NCBI RefSeq assembly: GCF_042610425.1 | Contig: NZ_JBGJZM010000001.1 | Location: forward strand, 1,550,001 to 1,614,000 | Direction: 5' to 3' | Origin: Ectobacillus sp042610425 | GTDB taxonomy: Bacteria; Bacillota; Bacilli; Bacillales; Bacillaceae_G | DNA: 64,000 bases | Part shown: piece after piece, positions 34,458 to 41,954 of the stretch | How the letters are laid out: each line of letters starts with the position of its first letter | Numbering within the stretch: position 1 is the stretch's first letter | Translations under genes and position numbers: made by a program | Notes under the pieces: model-generated | Told to the model about the DNA's origin: nothing | Database searches by the model: none | Seen by the model: the letters and a program-made list of their open reading frames with translations, nothing else

Positions 34458-34880
34458 TTAATTGTAAAACTCCATATGTGTTTTTTCCTTTTTGTAATAA
34501 TCCAGCCTGTCTTGTAAAGTACCTGTATGAAATTCAAATTTATGACCATCAGGGTCAGTAAAGTAAATGGATTTTTTATCCTTTTCGTCTCTTGGACGAC
34601 CTGAAAGGATGTGTACATTCAATTCCTCAAGTTTACGGTACATATCATCAAACTCAGCTTCTTCTATTGAAAATGCAATATGAGTGTATGATTGGCAGAT
34701 TTCATTACGAGGAATATCTTTTTCTTCATTAAGGGCGAGCCATATACCATTCAAATCAAAATAGGCTGAGCTTCTGCCCTTGACTAACAACTTTGCATCA
34801 AACACATTTTTATAAAAATCTATCGATTTCTCTAAATTAGACACAGAAAATAAAAAATGATTAAGACCTTTTACCGACAT
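34458..34880 (-). CDS. fosB: Metallothiol transferase FosB (fosfomycin resistance)
   Basis: 140-aa vicinal-oxygen-chelate enzyme that adds bacillithiol to fosfomycin. It is very similar to Bacillus FosB throughout: GLNHFLFSVSNLEKSIDFY (metal His near residue 7), YTHIAFSIEEAEF (second His, near 66), and IYFTDPDGHKFEFHTGTLQDRL (metal Glu near 115). The C-terminal YYKKEKTHMEFY is also typical. SD GAGGTG precedes the ATG. It implies a bacillithiol-producing host. Confidence 0.95.
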   Translation of the reverse strand: MSVKGLNHFLFSVSNLEKSIDFYKNVFDAKLLVKGRSSAYFDLNGIWLALNEEKDIPRNEICQSYTHIAFSIEEAEFDDMYRKLEELNVHILSGRPRDEKDKKSIYFTDPDGHKFEFHTGTLQDRLDYYKKEKTHMEFYN

Positions 34881-35061
34881 TATAACACCTCAAAAGTAGA
34901 CTTTTTAATAATTCCATCATACAAAGGAAACAAATTTTATGGAAGTATTCTGATTCGTTAGTTTAAGTTCAATACTTCACAATCTTGTCTGTATTTCAAT
35001 ATAATATCCAGTTTTCTTTAAAGTAAGTTATTCCATTAAATGGACCGATTGCTGAATATTA

Positions 35062-35295
35062 CTATAACTTATTCATCGCCGACTTTACATATAGTGTAGT
35101 CTTATCAATACAGCCATAAAAATGATCCCTATCAATAGATTCATAATTCATTTTATCTTCATAGTATATTAACTCAGAGCCTGTAAGTACTCGATATTTA
35201 GCATGTAAATATTTATTACATTCTTTTGTAAAGGAGATATAACTAGGTTTATTTTGATTTTCACCACAGTTTCTGTTAAATACGAATATACAATT
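35062..35295 (-). pseudogene. Unrecognised 3' gene fragment
   Basis: A 77-codon open stretch (NPSYISFTKECNKYLHAK-like reading) ends in TAG at 35062 but has no ATG/GTG/TTG start with an SD. Its amino-acid composition looks protein-like, with Tyr/Lys/Cys and few rare residues. It may be the tail of a lost gene. It could also be chance. Confidence 0.3.
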
Positions 35296-35386
35296 TTATA
35301 TTATTCCATCTATTATACCAAGGACTTCTAATTCAAATCATAATGGGAAATACTACAATTACGAATGGAAACAGGAGGGAATCAAT

Positions 35387-37060
35387 TTGACTATAACAAA
35401 CAATGTATTGTCCATATTCGCCCTTGGTGGCATAAATGAAATAGGTAAAAACATGTATGTGATCCAATATGCAAATGATATTGTAATTATCGACTGCGGT
35501 GCAAAGTTTCCAGATGAAAGTTTATTAGGAATCGATTTAATTATCCCTGATATTTCCTACTTAGAGGAAAATCAGGACAAAATCAGAGCATTACTTGTTA
35601 CACATGGACACGAAGATCATATTGGAGGGGTTCCCTACTTTATAAGAAAATTGAATATACCCATTTATGCAACGCGTTTTACACTTGGGTTAATTGAATT
35701 AAAATTACAAGAGCATGGACTTTTAAGGGATTGTGAATTATTTTCAATTGATTCAGATTCCAATCTTACGTTTGGAGAAATTCATACTACTTTTTTCAAA
35801 ACGAGCCATAGTATTCCGGATTGTCTAGGCATTGTCTTACATACACCAGAAGGAAATGTCGTACATACCGGTGACTTTAAATTTGATTTAACTCCTGTGA
35901 ATAACCAATATTCTGATATTCATAAAATGGCTGCAATTGGAGAACAAGGTGTGTTGGTTCTTATATCTGAAAGTACGAATGCAGAACGTCCGGGCTCTAC
36001 CCCATCCGAACGACTTGTAGGAACCCAAATTGAAGAAGCTTTCATGAATGCTAAGCGAAAAGTCATTATCTCTACTTTTGCTTCGAATGTGAATCGTGTT
36101 CAGCAAGTCGTTTCTGCAGCATTAAAAACAAATCGAAAGCTAGCGTTGCTTGGTAGAAGTATGGTGAATATTGTATCGGTTGCGATGGAACGTGGATATG
36201 TGCAGATTCCTGATGGGCTGCTCATTGAACCACAGGAAATCAAGCAATTACCTCCTGAAAGTGTGGCGATTCTGTGCACAGGAAGCCAAGGAGAGCCGAT
36301 GGCCGCCCTCTCGCGTCTTTCAAGTTCTAACTACAGAGATGTAGACATCCTACCTGATGATACCGTTATTATTGCCGCCACTCCAATACCTGGGAATGAA
36401 CGTAGTGTTTCACGAATCGTAGACAACTTATTTCTTTTGGGCGCGAGAGTGATATATGGTTCGTCAAGTCGAACAGGTATGCATGTTTCCGGACATGGCT
36501 ACCAGGAAGATTTAAAACTCATGCTTACATTGATGAAACCAACTTATTTTATTCCCGTTCATGGTGAATTTAGAATGCTACATCTGCATCGTTTATTAGC
36601 AGAATCTGTTGGAGTCATGAAAGAAAATACGTTTATCATAAATAATGGAGATGTTGTCGAATTTGAAAACAGGAGAGCTTGTCAAACTCGGAAAATACCG
36701 TCAGGAGATACTTATGTTGACGGATTGGGTATCGGGGATGTAGGGAATATTATATTACGAGATCGAAAGCAGCTGTCTGAAGATGGAATGTTGGTAATTG
36801 TGATAACCCTTAGTAAAACAGAAAGAAAGTTACTGTCTGGTCCCGACACTATTACTCGTGGATTCGTTTTTGCAACGGATTCCGAAAAGCTCTTAAGAGA
36901 CATCAATCACATCGTAAAAACAACCGTTAACGACTTGCTAGAAGGGAATAGACTGCAAAGAAATAGTATGAAACAAAACATAAAAAAATCGATTGGACAA
37001 TATGTGTATACCCAAACGAAGAGAAAGCCAATGATCCTTCCCATCATTATTGAAATATAA
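35387..37060 (+). CDS. Ribonuclease J paralogue
   Basis: 557-aa beta-CASP metallo-beta-lactamase nuclease, the length of RNase J1/J2. It has the zinc motif VTHGHEDHIGGVPY (about residue 75), HTGDFKFD, the beta-CASP domain with ISESTNAERPG and ISTFASNVNRVQQ, and the C-terminal PVHGEFRMLHLH. All catalytic His/Asp are present. RNase J handles 5'-3' exonucleolytic and endonucleolytic mRNA decay. Genomes of this group usually carry rnjA and rnjB elsewhere, so this may be a third copy. TTG 35387 follows CAGGAGGG. Confidence 0.9.
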   Translation: MTITNNVLSIFALGGINEIGKNMYVIQYANDIVIIDCGAKFPDESLLGIDLIIPDISYLEENQDKIRALLVTHGHEDHIGGVPYFIRKLNIPIYATRFTLGLIELKLQEHGLLRDCELFSIDSDSNLTFGEIHTTFFKTSHSIPDCLGIVLHTPEGNVVHTGDFKFDLTPVNNQYSDIHKMAAIGEQGVLVLISESTNAERPGSTPSERLVGTQIEEAFMNAKRKVIISTFASNVNRVQQVVSAALKTNRKLALLGRSMVNIVSVAMERGYVQIPDGLLIEPQEIKQLPPESVAILCTGSQGEPMAALSRLSSSNYRDVDILPDDTVIIAATPIPGNERSVSRIVDNLFLLGARVIYGSSSRTGMHVSGHGYQEDLKLMLTLMKPTYFIPVHGEFRMLHLHRLLAESVGVMKENTFIINNGDVVEFENRRACQTRKIPSGDTYVDGLGIGDVGNIILRDRKQLSEDGMLVIVITLSKTERKLLSGPDTITRGFVFATDSEKLLRDINHIVKTTVNDLLEGNRLQRNSMKQNIKKSIGQYVYTQTKRKPMILPIIIEI

Positions 37061-37074
37061 GTAAAGGTGATATC

Positions 37075-37425
37075 ATGATCATATGGATTTCGATAGGAGC
37101 TTTTTTGGGTTTCACGGTAATCGTTCCGCTTGTCTTCCTTTATTATTTACACGCCAAGCGTCCTAAATCTGAACCATTCAATTTTATTGAATATCAACGT
37201 ACGAAATGCCAGAGTCCTATAGAAAGACGTTTATTTAAAGCACTTTGCTATCATGGTTTCGACGTAAGAATACAGGAACGTTGCGGACCGTATTGAATTG
37301 ATATAGCTTTACCATCCTATAGAATTGCAATAGAGTGTGATGGTAAAGCATACAACTCAACACCAGTACAGGAACGAAGTTGAATGTATCACTTAAAAAA
37401 AGCTAAGATTTTAAAAAGTAAATAA
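37075..37425 (+). pseudogene. Membrane-anchored endonuclease-like gene with two in-frame stops
   Basis: It starts MIIWISIGAFLGFTVIVPLV (TM helix) behind SD AAAGGTG, then QSPIERRLFKALCYHGFDVRIQERCGPY. Reading through TGA at 37294 gives IDIALPSYRIAIECDGKAYN, the PD-(D/E)XK core seen in DUF559/Vsr-like nucleases. A second TGA at 37381 precedes MYHLKKAKILKSK and the final TAA. Family members continue further, so the 3' end is also shortened. It lies 14 nt after the RNase J gene. Confidence 0.8.
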
Positions 37426-37445
37426 CTCGATTTCTTCTTTTTGTT

Positions 37446-37508
37446 CATAAGATAGGTACCTGCACTACAATTATACATTTGCATAGATTAGTTTGTAATC
37501 ATAATCTA
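37446..37508 (+). promoter_or_regulatory. Sigma-K-like promoter of the spore cupin gene
   Basis: AC (37464-37465), 16-nt spacer, CATAGATTA (37482-37490) matches the sigma-K pattern AC-N16-CATANNNTA. The whole element is about 85% identical to 15620-15683. The predicted transcript begins roughly 30 nt before the SD GGAGG of the cupin gene. Confidence 0.65.
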
Positions 37509-37528
37509 AAAGCAATGGAGGAATACAA

Positions 37529-38176
37529 ATGGCTTCGTCTTTGGATTACACTTCCCCTACTACACAATTCACTTTCGATGTAAATAATAGTAATCTATTC
37601 ACAAAGGATAGCCACAATTTTATTAATATCTTAGGGATTAATCAATTAAACACATTAGAAAATGTATCCTTACTCGATATTTTCTTGAGTGCAAATAATG
37701 TGATAGAGCCCCACTATCACCACAATGCTGCTGAGCTTGTTTATTGTATTTCAGGATCTTCTGTAGTTTCTATATTCAACCCATTTACAAGACAAATGCA
37801 AGATTATCCAATTAAACCAGGTCAAGTTGCAAATGTTCCACAAGGATGGTGGCATTATGAAGTAGCAACTGTAGATAACACACACCTTCTGGCGATATTT
37901 AATACACCAACTCCTGAAGTGATTTTAGGTTCAGATTTATTAAAATATACGCCATCAAATATCATGTCACATACCTATTGTCTCGATGAGAATCAGTGGA
38001 AAAAATCCACTTCTCCTATACAGCCTTCTACATTTATAGGTCCGTCTAAAAATTGTAATCGTAAGCAAAATCCAAATGATGAAGTTAAATTAAACTATCA
38101 TAATCAGGGCTATGACCAACATCACTATCAAAACCACTACATTCAATATTATCAACATCCACGGTATTGGGGATAA
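37529..38176 (+). CDS. Cupin-domain protein with His/Tyr-rich tail, probable spore protein
   Basis: 215 aa. One cupin barrel with metal-binding motif 1 EPHYHHNAAELVYCISG (about residue 65) and motif 2 GQVANVPQGWWHYEVAT. The C-terminal 35 residues are rich in His, Tyr, Asn and Gln (YHNQGYDQHHYQNHYIQYY), like many spore-coat proteins. The N-terminus resembles oxalate-decarboxylase-type spore cupins but only one cupin domain is present. The sigma-K-like promoter argues for late mother-cell expression. SD GGAGG precedes ATG 37529. Confidence 0.82.
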   Translation: MASSLDYTSPTTQFTFDVNNSNLFTKDSHNFINILGINQLNTLENVSLLDIFLSANNVIEPHYHHNAAELVYCISGSSVVSIFNPFTRQMQDYPIKPGQVANVPQGWWHYEVATVDNTHLLAIFNTPTPEVILGSDLLKYTPSNIMSHTYCLDENQWKKSTSPIQPSTFIGPSKNCNRKQNPNDEVKLNYHNQGYDQHHYQNHYIQYYQHPRYWG

Positions 38177-38193
38177 ATTACAACGTAAAAATA

Positions 38194-38439
38194 TCATTTC
38201 CATAAATTATTCAACCCGTTTCCTCTAAAATTAATACCATTCCAATAATAAAAGAAATAACCATACGACTTGGTATACCCTTTTTCTTGAAGATACCACA
38301 CGATATTTATGTTACTTTGCTCTCTATAATTTATATCTCCTGTAACAAAGTACCGATCATATACAGATTTCCCGTAGATGTACAGGCTATATGAAGATAA
38401 AACACATGTAATTAAAACTAGTATAATGAATTTTTTCAT
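38194..38439 (-). CDS. Small exported or membrane protein, 81 aa
   Basis: MKKFIILVLITCVLSSYSLYIYG is a signal peptide or TM anchor, followed by an aromatic-rich domain (YLQEKGYTKSYGYFFYYW). SD AGAGAGG lies 7 nt before ATG 38439; the longer frame to 38475 lacks one. It is convergent with the cupin gene (17 nt between stops). No family is recognised. Confidence 0.65.
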   Translation of the reverse strand: MKKFIILVLITCVLSSYSLYIYGKSVYDRYFVTGDINYREQSNINIVWYLQEKGYTKSYGYFFYYWNGINFRGNGLNNLWK

Positions 38440-38621
38440 AGGTTGCCTCTCTCTTTTTAGTGTAATTTTACACAAATAGAGATTATTTTTCTACCATATT
38501 TTGGACATAAGAAAGAAGTTCCTTCCATAGATCATCATTTATTCTTCACGTTCTTAATAAGATGGTGATAGCCGGTCTACGCCCTAAAAAAAGAATATCC
38601 ATATTAACGGGAGGAAGAGAG

Positions 38622-39812
38622 ATGCACCACAACGATTGGAAAAGGAAATGCAATGGCTTTTCCAGGACGATTCCGTATTCTCTTTTAGATGTAAAAAATG
38701 AATTAAAGAAAAAAGGTAAAAAAAAACAAACTTCCGTTAAAACATGGGAGTTAACAGAAGAAGAGGCAATGCTAATTCATCAGATTAAAGAACGAACAAG
38801 GCAACAAAACAAAAATAATATAACGCGAACACAGGCCTATTATCAGTTTTACATCCGCTACCCAGAAATACACTGGGCACTACTTGGACATATGGTATCG
38901 CGTAATGGCGGTTGGAATATGACGGATTTAAAAGGTGAGTTATATACAAGACTATTGTCGGAGAAAGAGCAACTCACCTTCTTTTCTTTTTTGGAACGAG
39001 GGAATTGGTTAATCTTCCAGGATGTATACCCACAATTTTTGTTGTATGAACAAAGTGTCAAAAGATCTAAACGACTGTTTCATCTTCTTCCTTTTTTCAA
39101 TGTATCAACATTTATGGAAACGATGTGGAACCACTTTTGGAGAACAGGCGACCACTATACGTTAGCCATTTCCACTGTTATTAATGAACAAAGCTATCTA
39201 GAAAAAAGGATCATTCAAAATGCTCATTTTAAAAAGACCATACTAAATAGTATCGGATTTAAACTTTATGATTTTTTTCACTTTAATCAAATTCTTTTTC
39301 CATTCTATAAGGATGAGACCGAACAAAAAACATTACTAGTCGGTGATACGATGAAGCATTTTACCTCCCTTCATGAGCGGATTTTGCTAGGCAAACGATT
39401 ATACTCACTGCTGTTTCGCCATGAGAACATCTTAACAGGAGTAGTAGATTGGGCACAGGATCATCCACATACCGGTTCGCGAAAAGACTACTGGCCACAT
39501 TTGTTTTATGATGTAAACGAATCATTCCCCCGTACATTTTATAAACGGCGGATAAAAAAATGCCAATTAAGAAAAGATGCGGATCGTTTATACAGTCCGC
39601 GATTACTATACGCATGGAAAGATGTTAATCATGAAGAGATGGAGCGCACAGACTGGTTCGAAGATTGGCACATTATAGACTACTTAATCGATAAAGGAGA
39701 AAATACAGATGGAAAGATTTATGATGAATACTGCAAAACGCTTGAAAAAATTGAACTTGCCATTCTCGCCAAAAAAAGCATCCTGCTCCGAGAAGAAGCA
39801 GAAGACGAGTAA
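38622..39812 (+). CDS. DUF2515 (YppC-like) protein
   Basis: About 396-aa protein resembling B. subtilis YppC. The DUF2515 features are NITRTQAYYQFYIRYPEIHWALLGHMVSRNGGWNMTDLKG near residue 75-115, a helical central part, and the late YDVNESFPRTFYKRR. It is soluble. ATG 38622 follows GGGAGGAAGAGAG; frames to 38562 are less likely. The next gene starts within its 3' end. The function of the family is unknown. Confidence 0.85.
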   Translation: MHHNDWKRKCNGFSRTIPYSLLDVKNELKKKGKKKQTSVKTWELTEEEAMLIHQIKERTRQQNKNNITRTQAYYQFYIRYPEIHWALLGHMVSRNGGWNMTDLKGELYTRLLSEKEQLTFFSFLERGNWLIFQDVYPQFLLYEQSVKRSKRLFHLLPFFNVSTFMETMWNHFWRTGDHYTLAISTVINEQSYLEKRIIQNAHFKKTILNSIGFKLYDFFHFNQILFPFYKDETEQKTLLVGDTMKHFTSLHERILLGKRLYSLLFRHENILTGVVDWAQDHPHTGSRKDYWPHLFYDVNESFPRTFYKRRIKKCQLRKDADRLYSPRLLYAWKDVNHEEMERTDWFEDWHIIDYLIDKGENTDGKIYDEYCKTLEKIELAILAKKSILLREEAEDE

Positions 39813-40185
39813 TCATCGGGCTTTTGTAGCCACCATCATTCTCTCTAGTTTCATCGGGACGTATTTAGACTTACTGTTTGTCGGTAAGCAAATGTATGCC
39901 TTTCCAGTAAGGCCATTCCCAGATGTATTTACACTCAATGTGGCTTTTACATTATTGATATTGCCAATCTTTACTGCGCTCTTTTTACAGATTGCAAAAG
40001 CATTGCCTACCTTTTCAAGAATGCTGTTTATCGTTTTGATTGGACTGAGTGTAGGTGTTTCCGAACAAATTGCGGAGAATGTAGGATGGTTTACTCATAG
40101 CGAAGCATGGCATCATTCTTATTCCCTTTTCGGATACATGATCTTCATGCTCCTCTTATGGAAGTTTTATCGATGGTTTCAATAA
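39709..40185 (+). CDS. Four-TM membrane protein (CBO0543-like)
   Basis: 158 aa with four TM helices (AFVATIILSSFIGTYLDLLFV, VAFTLLILPIFTALFLQ, MLFIVLIGLSVGVSEQIAE, SLFGYMIFMLLLWKF), resembling the CBO0543 family seen in spore formers. ATG 39709 has a strong SD (AAAGGAG, 9 nt) lying within the coding sequence of the upstream DUF2515 gene, so the two overlap by 104 nt in different frames. Role unknown. Confidence 0.75.
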   Translation: MERFMMNTAKRLKKLNLPFSPKKASCSEKKQKTSNHRAFVATIILSSFIGTYLDLLFVGKQMYAFPVRPFPDVFTLNVAFTLLILPIFTALFLQIAKALPTFSRMLFIVLIGLSVGVSEQIAENVGWFTHSEAWHHSYSLFGYMIFMLLLWKFYRWFQ

Positions 40186-40424
40186 TAGGCGACTGTTTTA
40201 TATTGTACAGGATAAACCTCTTTTCATGCAGAGGGACTGAAAAATCTTTTAATCATTGTTTGGCCTTCATAGATAGGATAATATATCTTTACATAAGTCT
40301 GTTCCCCGCGTCTCACCTTGTTAATTGGCAAAAATCATAAGTGATGACTTAAAATAGGTTCTGTATAAGTTGCCCAACTATAGCCAGTAAACGTAAGGCA
40401 AGTACAAATTAGGAGTGAACCTAA

Positions 40425-40799
40425 GTGAATTACGATGAACTCAAACAAATCATCTATCATCTCGAGTGCAGTCACTTAAAGCCAAACGTTCGCGTATCTG
40501 CTGAAAAACTCTCTACCATTCTCGCAGATGACTACTTCGAATTTGGCACTTCAGGACATATTTGGAGAAGAAGTGACTATGCAGGTGATCATCCGTTATC
40601 GCCTGATCGATTCGTCATTTCCAATTTTGACATTCATCTCCTCGCACCAGACTGCGTATTAACGACGTATCATATATTAAATGAGACAAAAGCCGTCAGC
40701 ACCCTTCGTAGCTCCATTTGGAGAAATAGCAATGGTACGTGGAAATTGTTTTTTCACCAAGGAACCAAAACGAACGAACCACCTTTTACTAATCACTAA
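40425..40799 (+). CDS. DUF4440 / NTF2-like protein
   Basis: 124-aa cone-shaped NTF2-fold protein: LSTILADDYFEFGTSGHIWRRSDY, FDIHLLAPDCVLTTYHIL and SIWRNSNGTWKLFFHQGT match the DUF4440 pattern, in which the barrel may bind a small ligand. GTG 40425 follows AGGAGTGA. The terminator hairpin overlaps its last codons. Confidence 0.85.
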   Translation: MNYDELKQIIYHLECSHLKPNVRVSAEKLSTILADDYFEFGTSGHIWRRSDYAGDHPLSPDRFVISNFDIHLLAPDCVLTTYHILNETKAVSTLRSSIWRNSNGTWKLFFHQGTKTNEPPFTNH

Positions 40800-40819
40800 T
40801 GGTAGTTCGTTCGTTTTGG
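40765..40819. terminator. Hairpin overlapping the DUF4440 3' end
   Basis: The arms CCAAAACGAACGAAC (40765-40779) and GTTCGTTCGTTTTGG (40805-40819) are perfect over 15 bp. The left arm encodes part of the C-terminus of the DUF4440 protein. T-runs are short. Confidence 0.7.
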
Positions 40820-40860
40820 TTTGATCTAGTCCATGATTTTGTTAGTATATAGTACGAAAA

Positions 40861-41289
40861 TCATTTAAAAAAAGATAAAAACCAAACTGCATGATTTTGC
40901 TCATCAGCTGCTGCGCGGCGGAACTGTTCTTTAATATAAGGATTTTGTGCTTTATCAGCAATATCTAAATAGAAATCGACGGTTTCTTGTTCATCTTTAA
41001 ACGCCATTCTAAGACCTGGTTGGTATTCGTTTGCGCAAGATTCCATCATTTTCGGCGTTGGTTGTGTTCCGCTAAGAGATGTATAAATATGTGAAAAGGA
41101 TTGAAAATGCCGGATTTCATCCTTTCGAATTTCAAGTATGCGATCTTTTTCTTCTTTACTAGATGCAAGCTTTGCCAGCTGTTCATAGCATGTAATCGCA
41201 CCATATTCCCCGTTAATCGCTTTCGCAACATCCTGTATGAGATCCATGTCTGACGAAGGTCGACTATAATAAGCATTATTATAATACAT
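40861..41289 (-). CDS. Ferritin-like diiron-domain protein
   Basis: 142-aa four-helix bundle of the ferritin-like superfamily, with NGEYGAITCYEQL, RKDEIRHFQSF, DEQETVDFYL and ADEQNHAVWFLSFF providing two Glu-xx-His pairs for a dinuclear metal site. The Tyr/Asn-rich N-terminus (MYYNNAYYSRPSSD) resembles spore-associated members in Bacillus. It may be a coat-associated diiron protein. It is divergent from sspE. Confidence 0.82.
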   Translation of the reverse strand: MYYNNAYYSRPSSDMDLIQDVAKAINGEYGAITCYEQLAKLASSKEEKDRILEIRKDEIRHFQSFSHIYTSLSGTQPTPKMMESCANEYQPGLRMAFKDEQETVDFYLDIADKAQNPYIKEQFRRAAADEQNHAVWFLSFFK

Positions 41290-41505
41290 GTATACACTCC
41301 CCCTTCCAATTTATTCTCATAGTAGCGTATGCCCCGGTATATGAGTGGAAAGTTGTACATTAATAATTGTTTTAATAAAATGTGCAGCCCAAAGTCGATT
41401 GATACAAGCAATTAACAGCAACCTTTTAATTCTTAGAAATTGTAAAAATTTTACTTATATAATTTTCCTACAGCTGGACAAATTAAATGACGTGGAGGTG
41501 ATAAA

Positions 41506-41802
41506 ATGACGAATAACTTTAAAAATCAAACTAATAAAACGGTAGCTGGTACAGATATACAACAAGTACGTCAACAAAATGCTCAGTCTGCACAAGGAGC
41601 AAATTCATTTGCAACTGAATTTGCGTCTGAGACGAATGTGCAAGAAGTACGTCAACAGAATGCTAAATCTGCACAAGGTAAAAGTTTGTCAGGATCTCAA
41701 TCATCCCTTACAGAATTTGGTTCTGAGACAAATGTACAAGAAGTGAAAAAACAAAATGCTCAAGCAGAATCACACAAAGGGCAAAATGTGAATCCTTCTT
41801 AA
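41506..41802 (+). CDS. sspE: Gamma-type small acid-soluble spore protein
   Basis: 98-aa gamma-SASP, a storage protein broken down during spore germination; it does not bind DNA. Two near-identical repeats (TEFASETNVQEVRQQNAKSAQG and TEFGSETNVQEVKKQNAQ) with the GPR-protease site between E and T-rich segments, no Cys or Trp. SD GGAGGTGAT is optimal. A terminator follows. Expression is expected from sigma-G in the forespore, although I did not identify a clear promoter. Confidence 0.96.
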   Translation: MTNNFKNQTNKTVAGTDIQQVRQQNAQSAQGANSFATEFASETNVQEVRQQNAKSAQGKSLSGSQSSLTEFGSETNVQEVKKQNAQAESHKGQNVNPS

Positions 41803-41811
41803 TCTGCTAAA

Positions 41812-41849
41812 AGGGTGTCTCCAAAGTAATTCATTTTTGGAGACACCCT
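41812..41849 (+). terminator. Terminator after sspE
   Basis: AGGGTGTCTCCAAA and TTTGGAGACACCCT pair perfectly over 14 bp, 10-nt loop. Confidence 0.88.
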
Positions 41850-41954
41850 AATTTACTGAAGATTTATATCGATAGGATGTCGCCATTCGGTGCCGATTCA
41901 TCAATAAACCACTCTTAAAGGTTAAAGCACAAAAAATCATCCCCTTTTCTCTTA

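Noticed and set aside
30652..35386. Prophage or integrative element at tRNA-Ala
   Set aside because: No integrase, excisionase or repeated tRNA 3' end was found, so only a possible small island can be argued.
37075..37425. Selenocysteine or TGA read-through in the nuclease-like gene
   Set aside because: Two TGA codons, neither at a catalytic Cys position, and no selenocysteine insertion structure. Simple decay is the better explanation.
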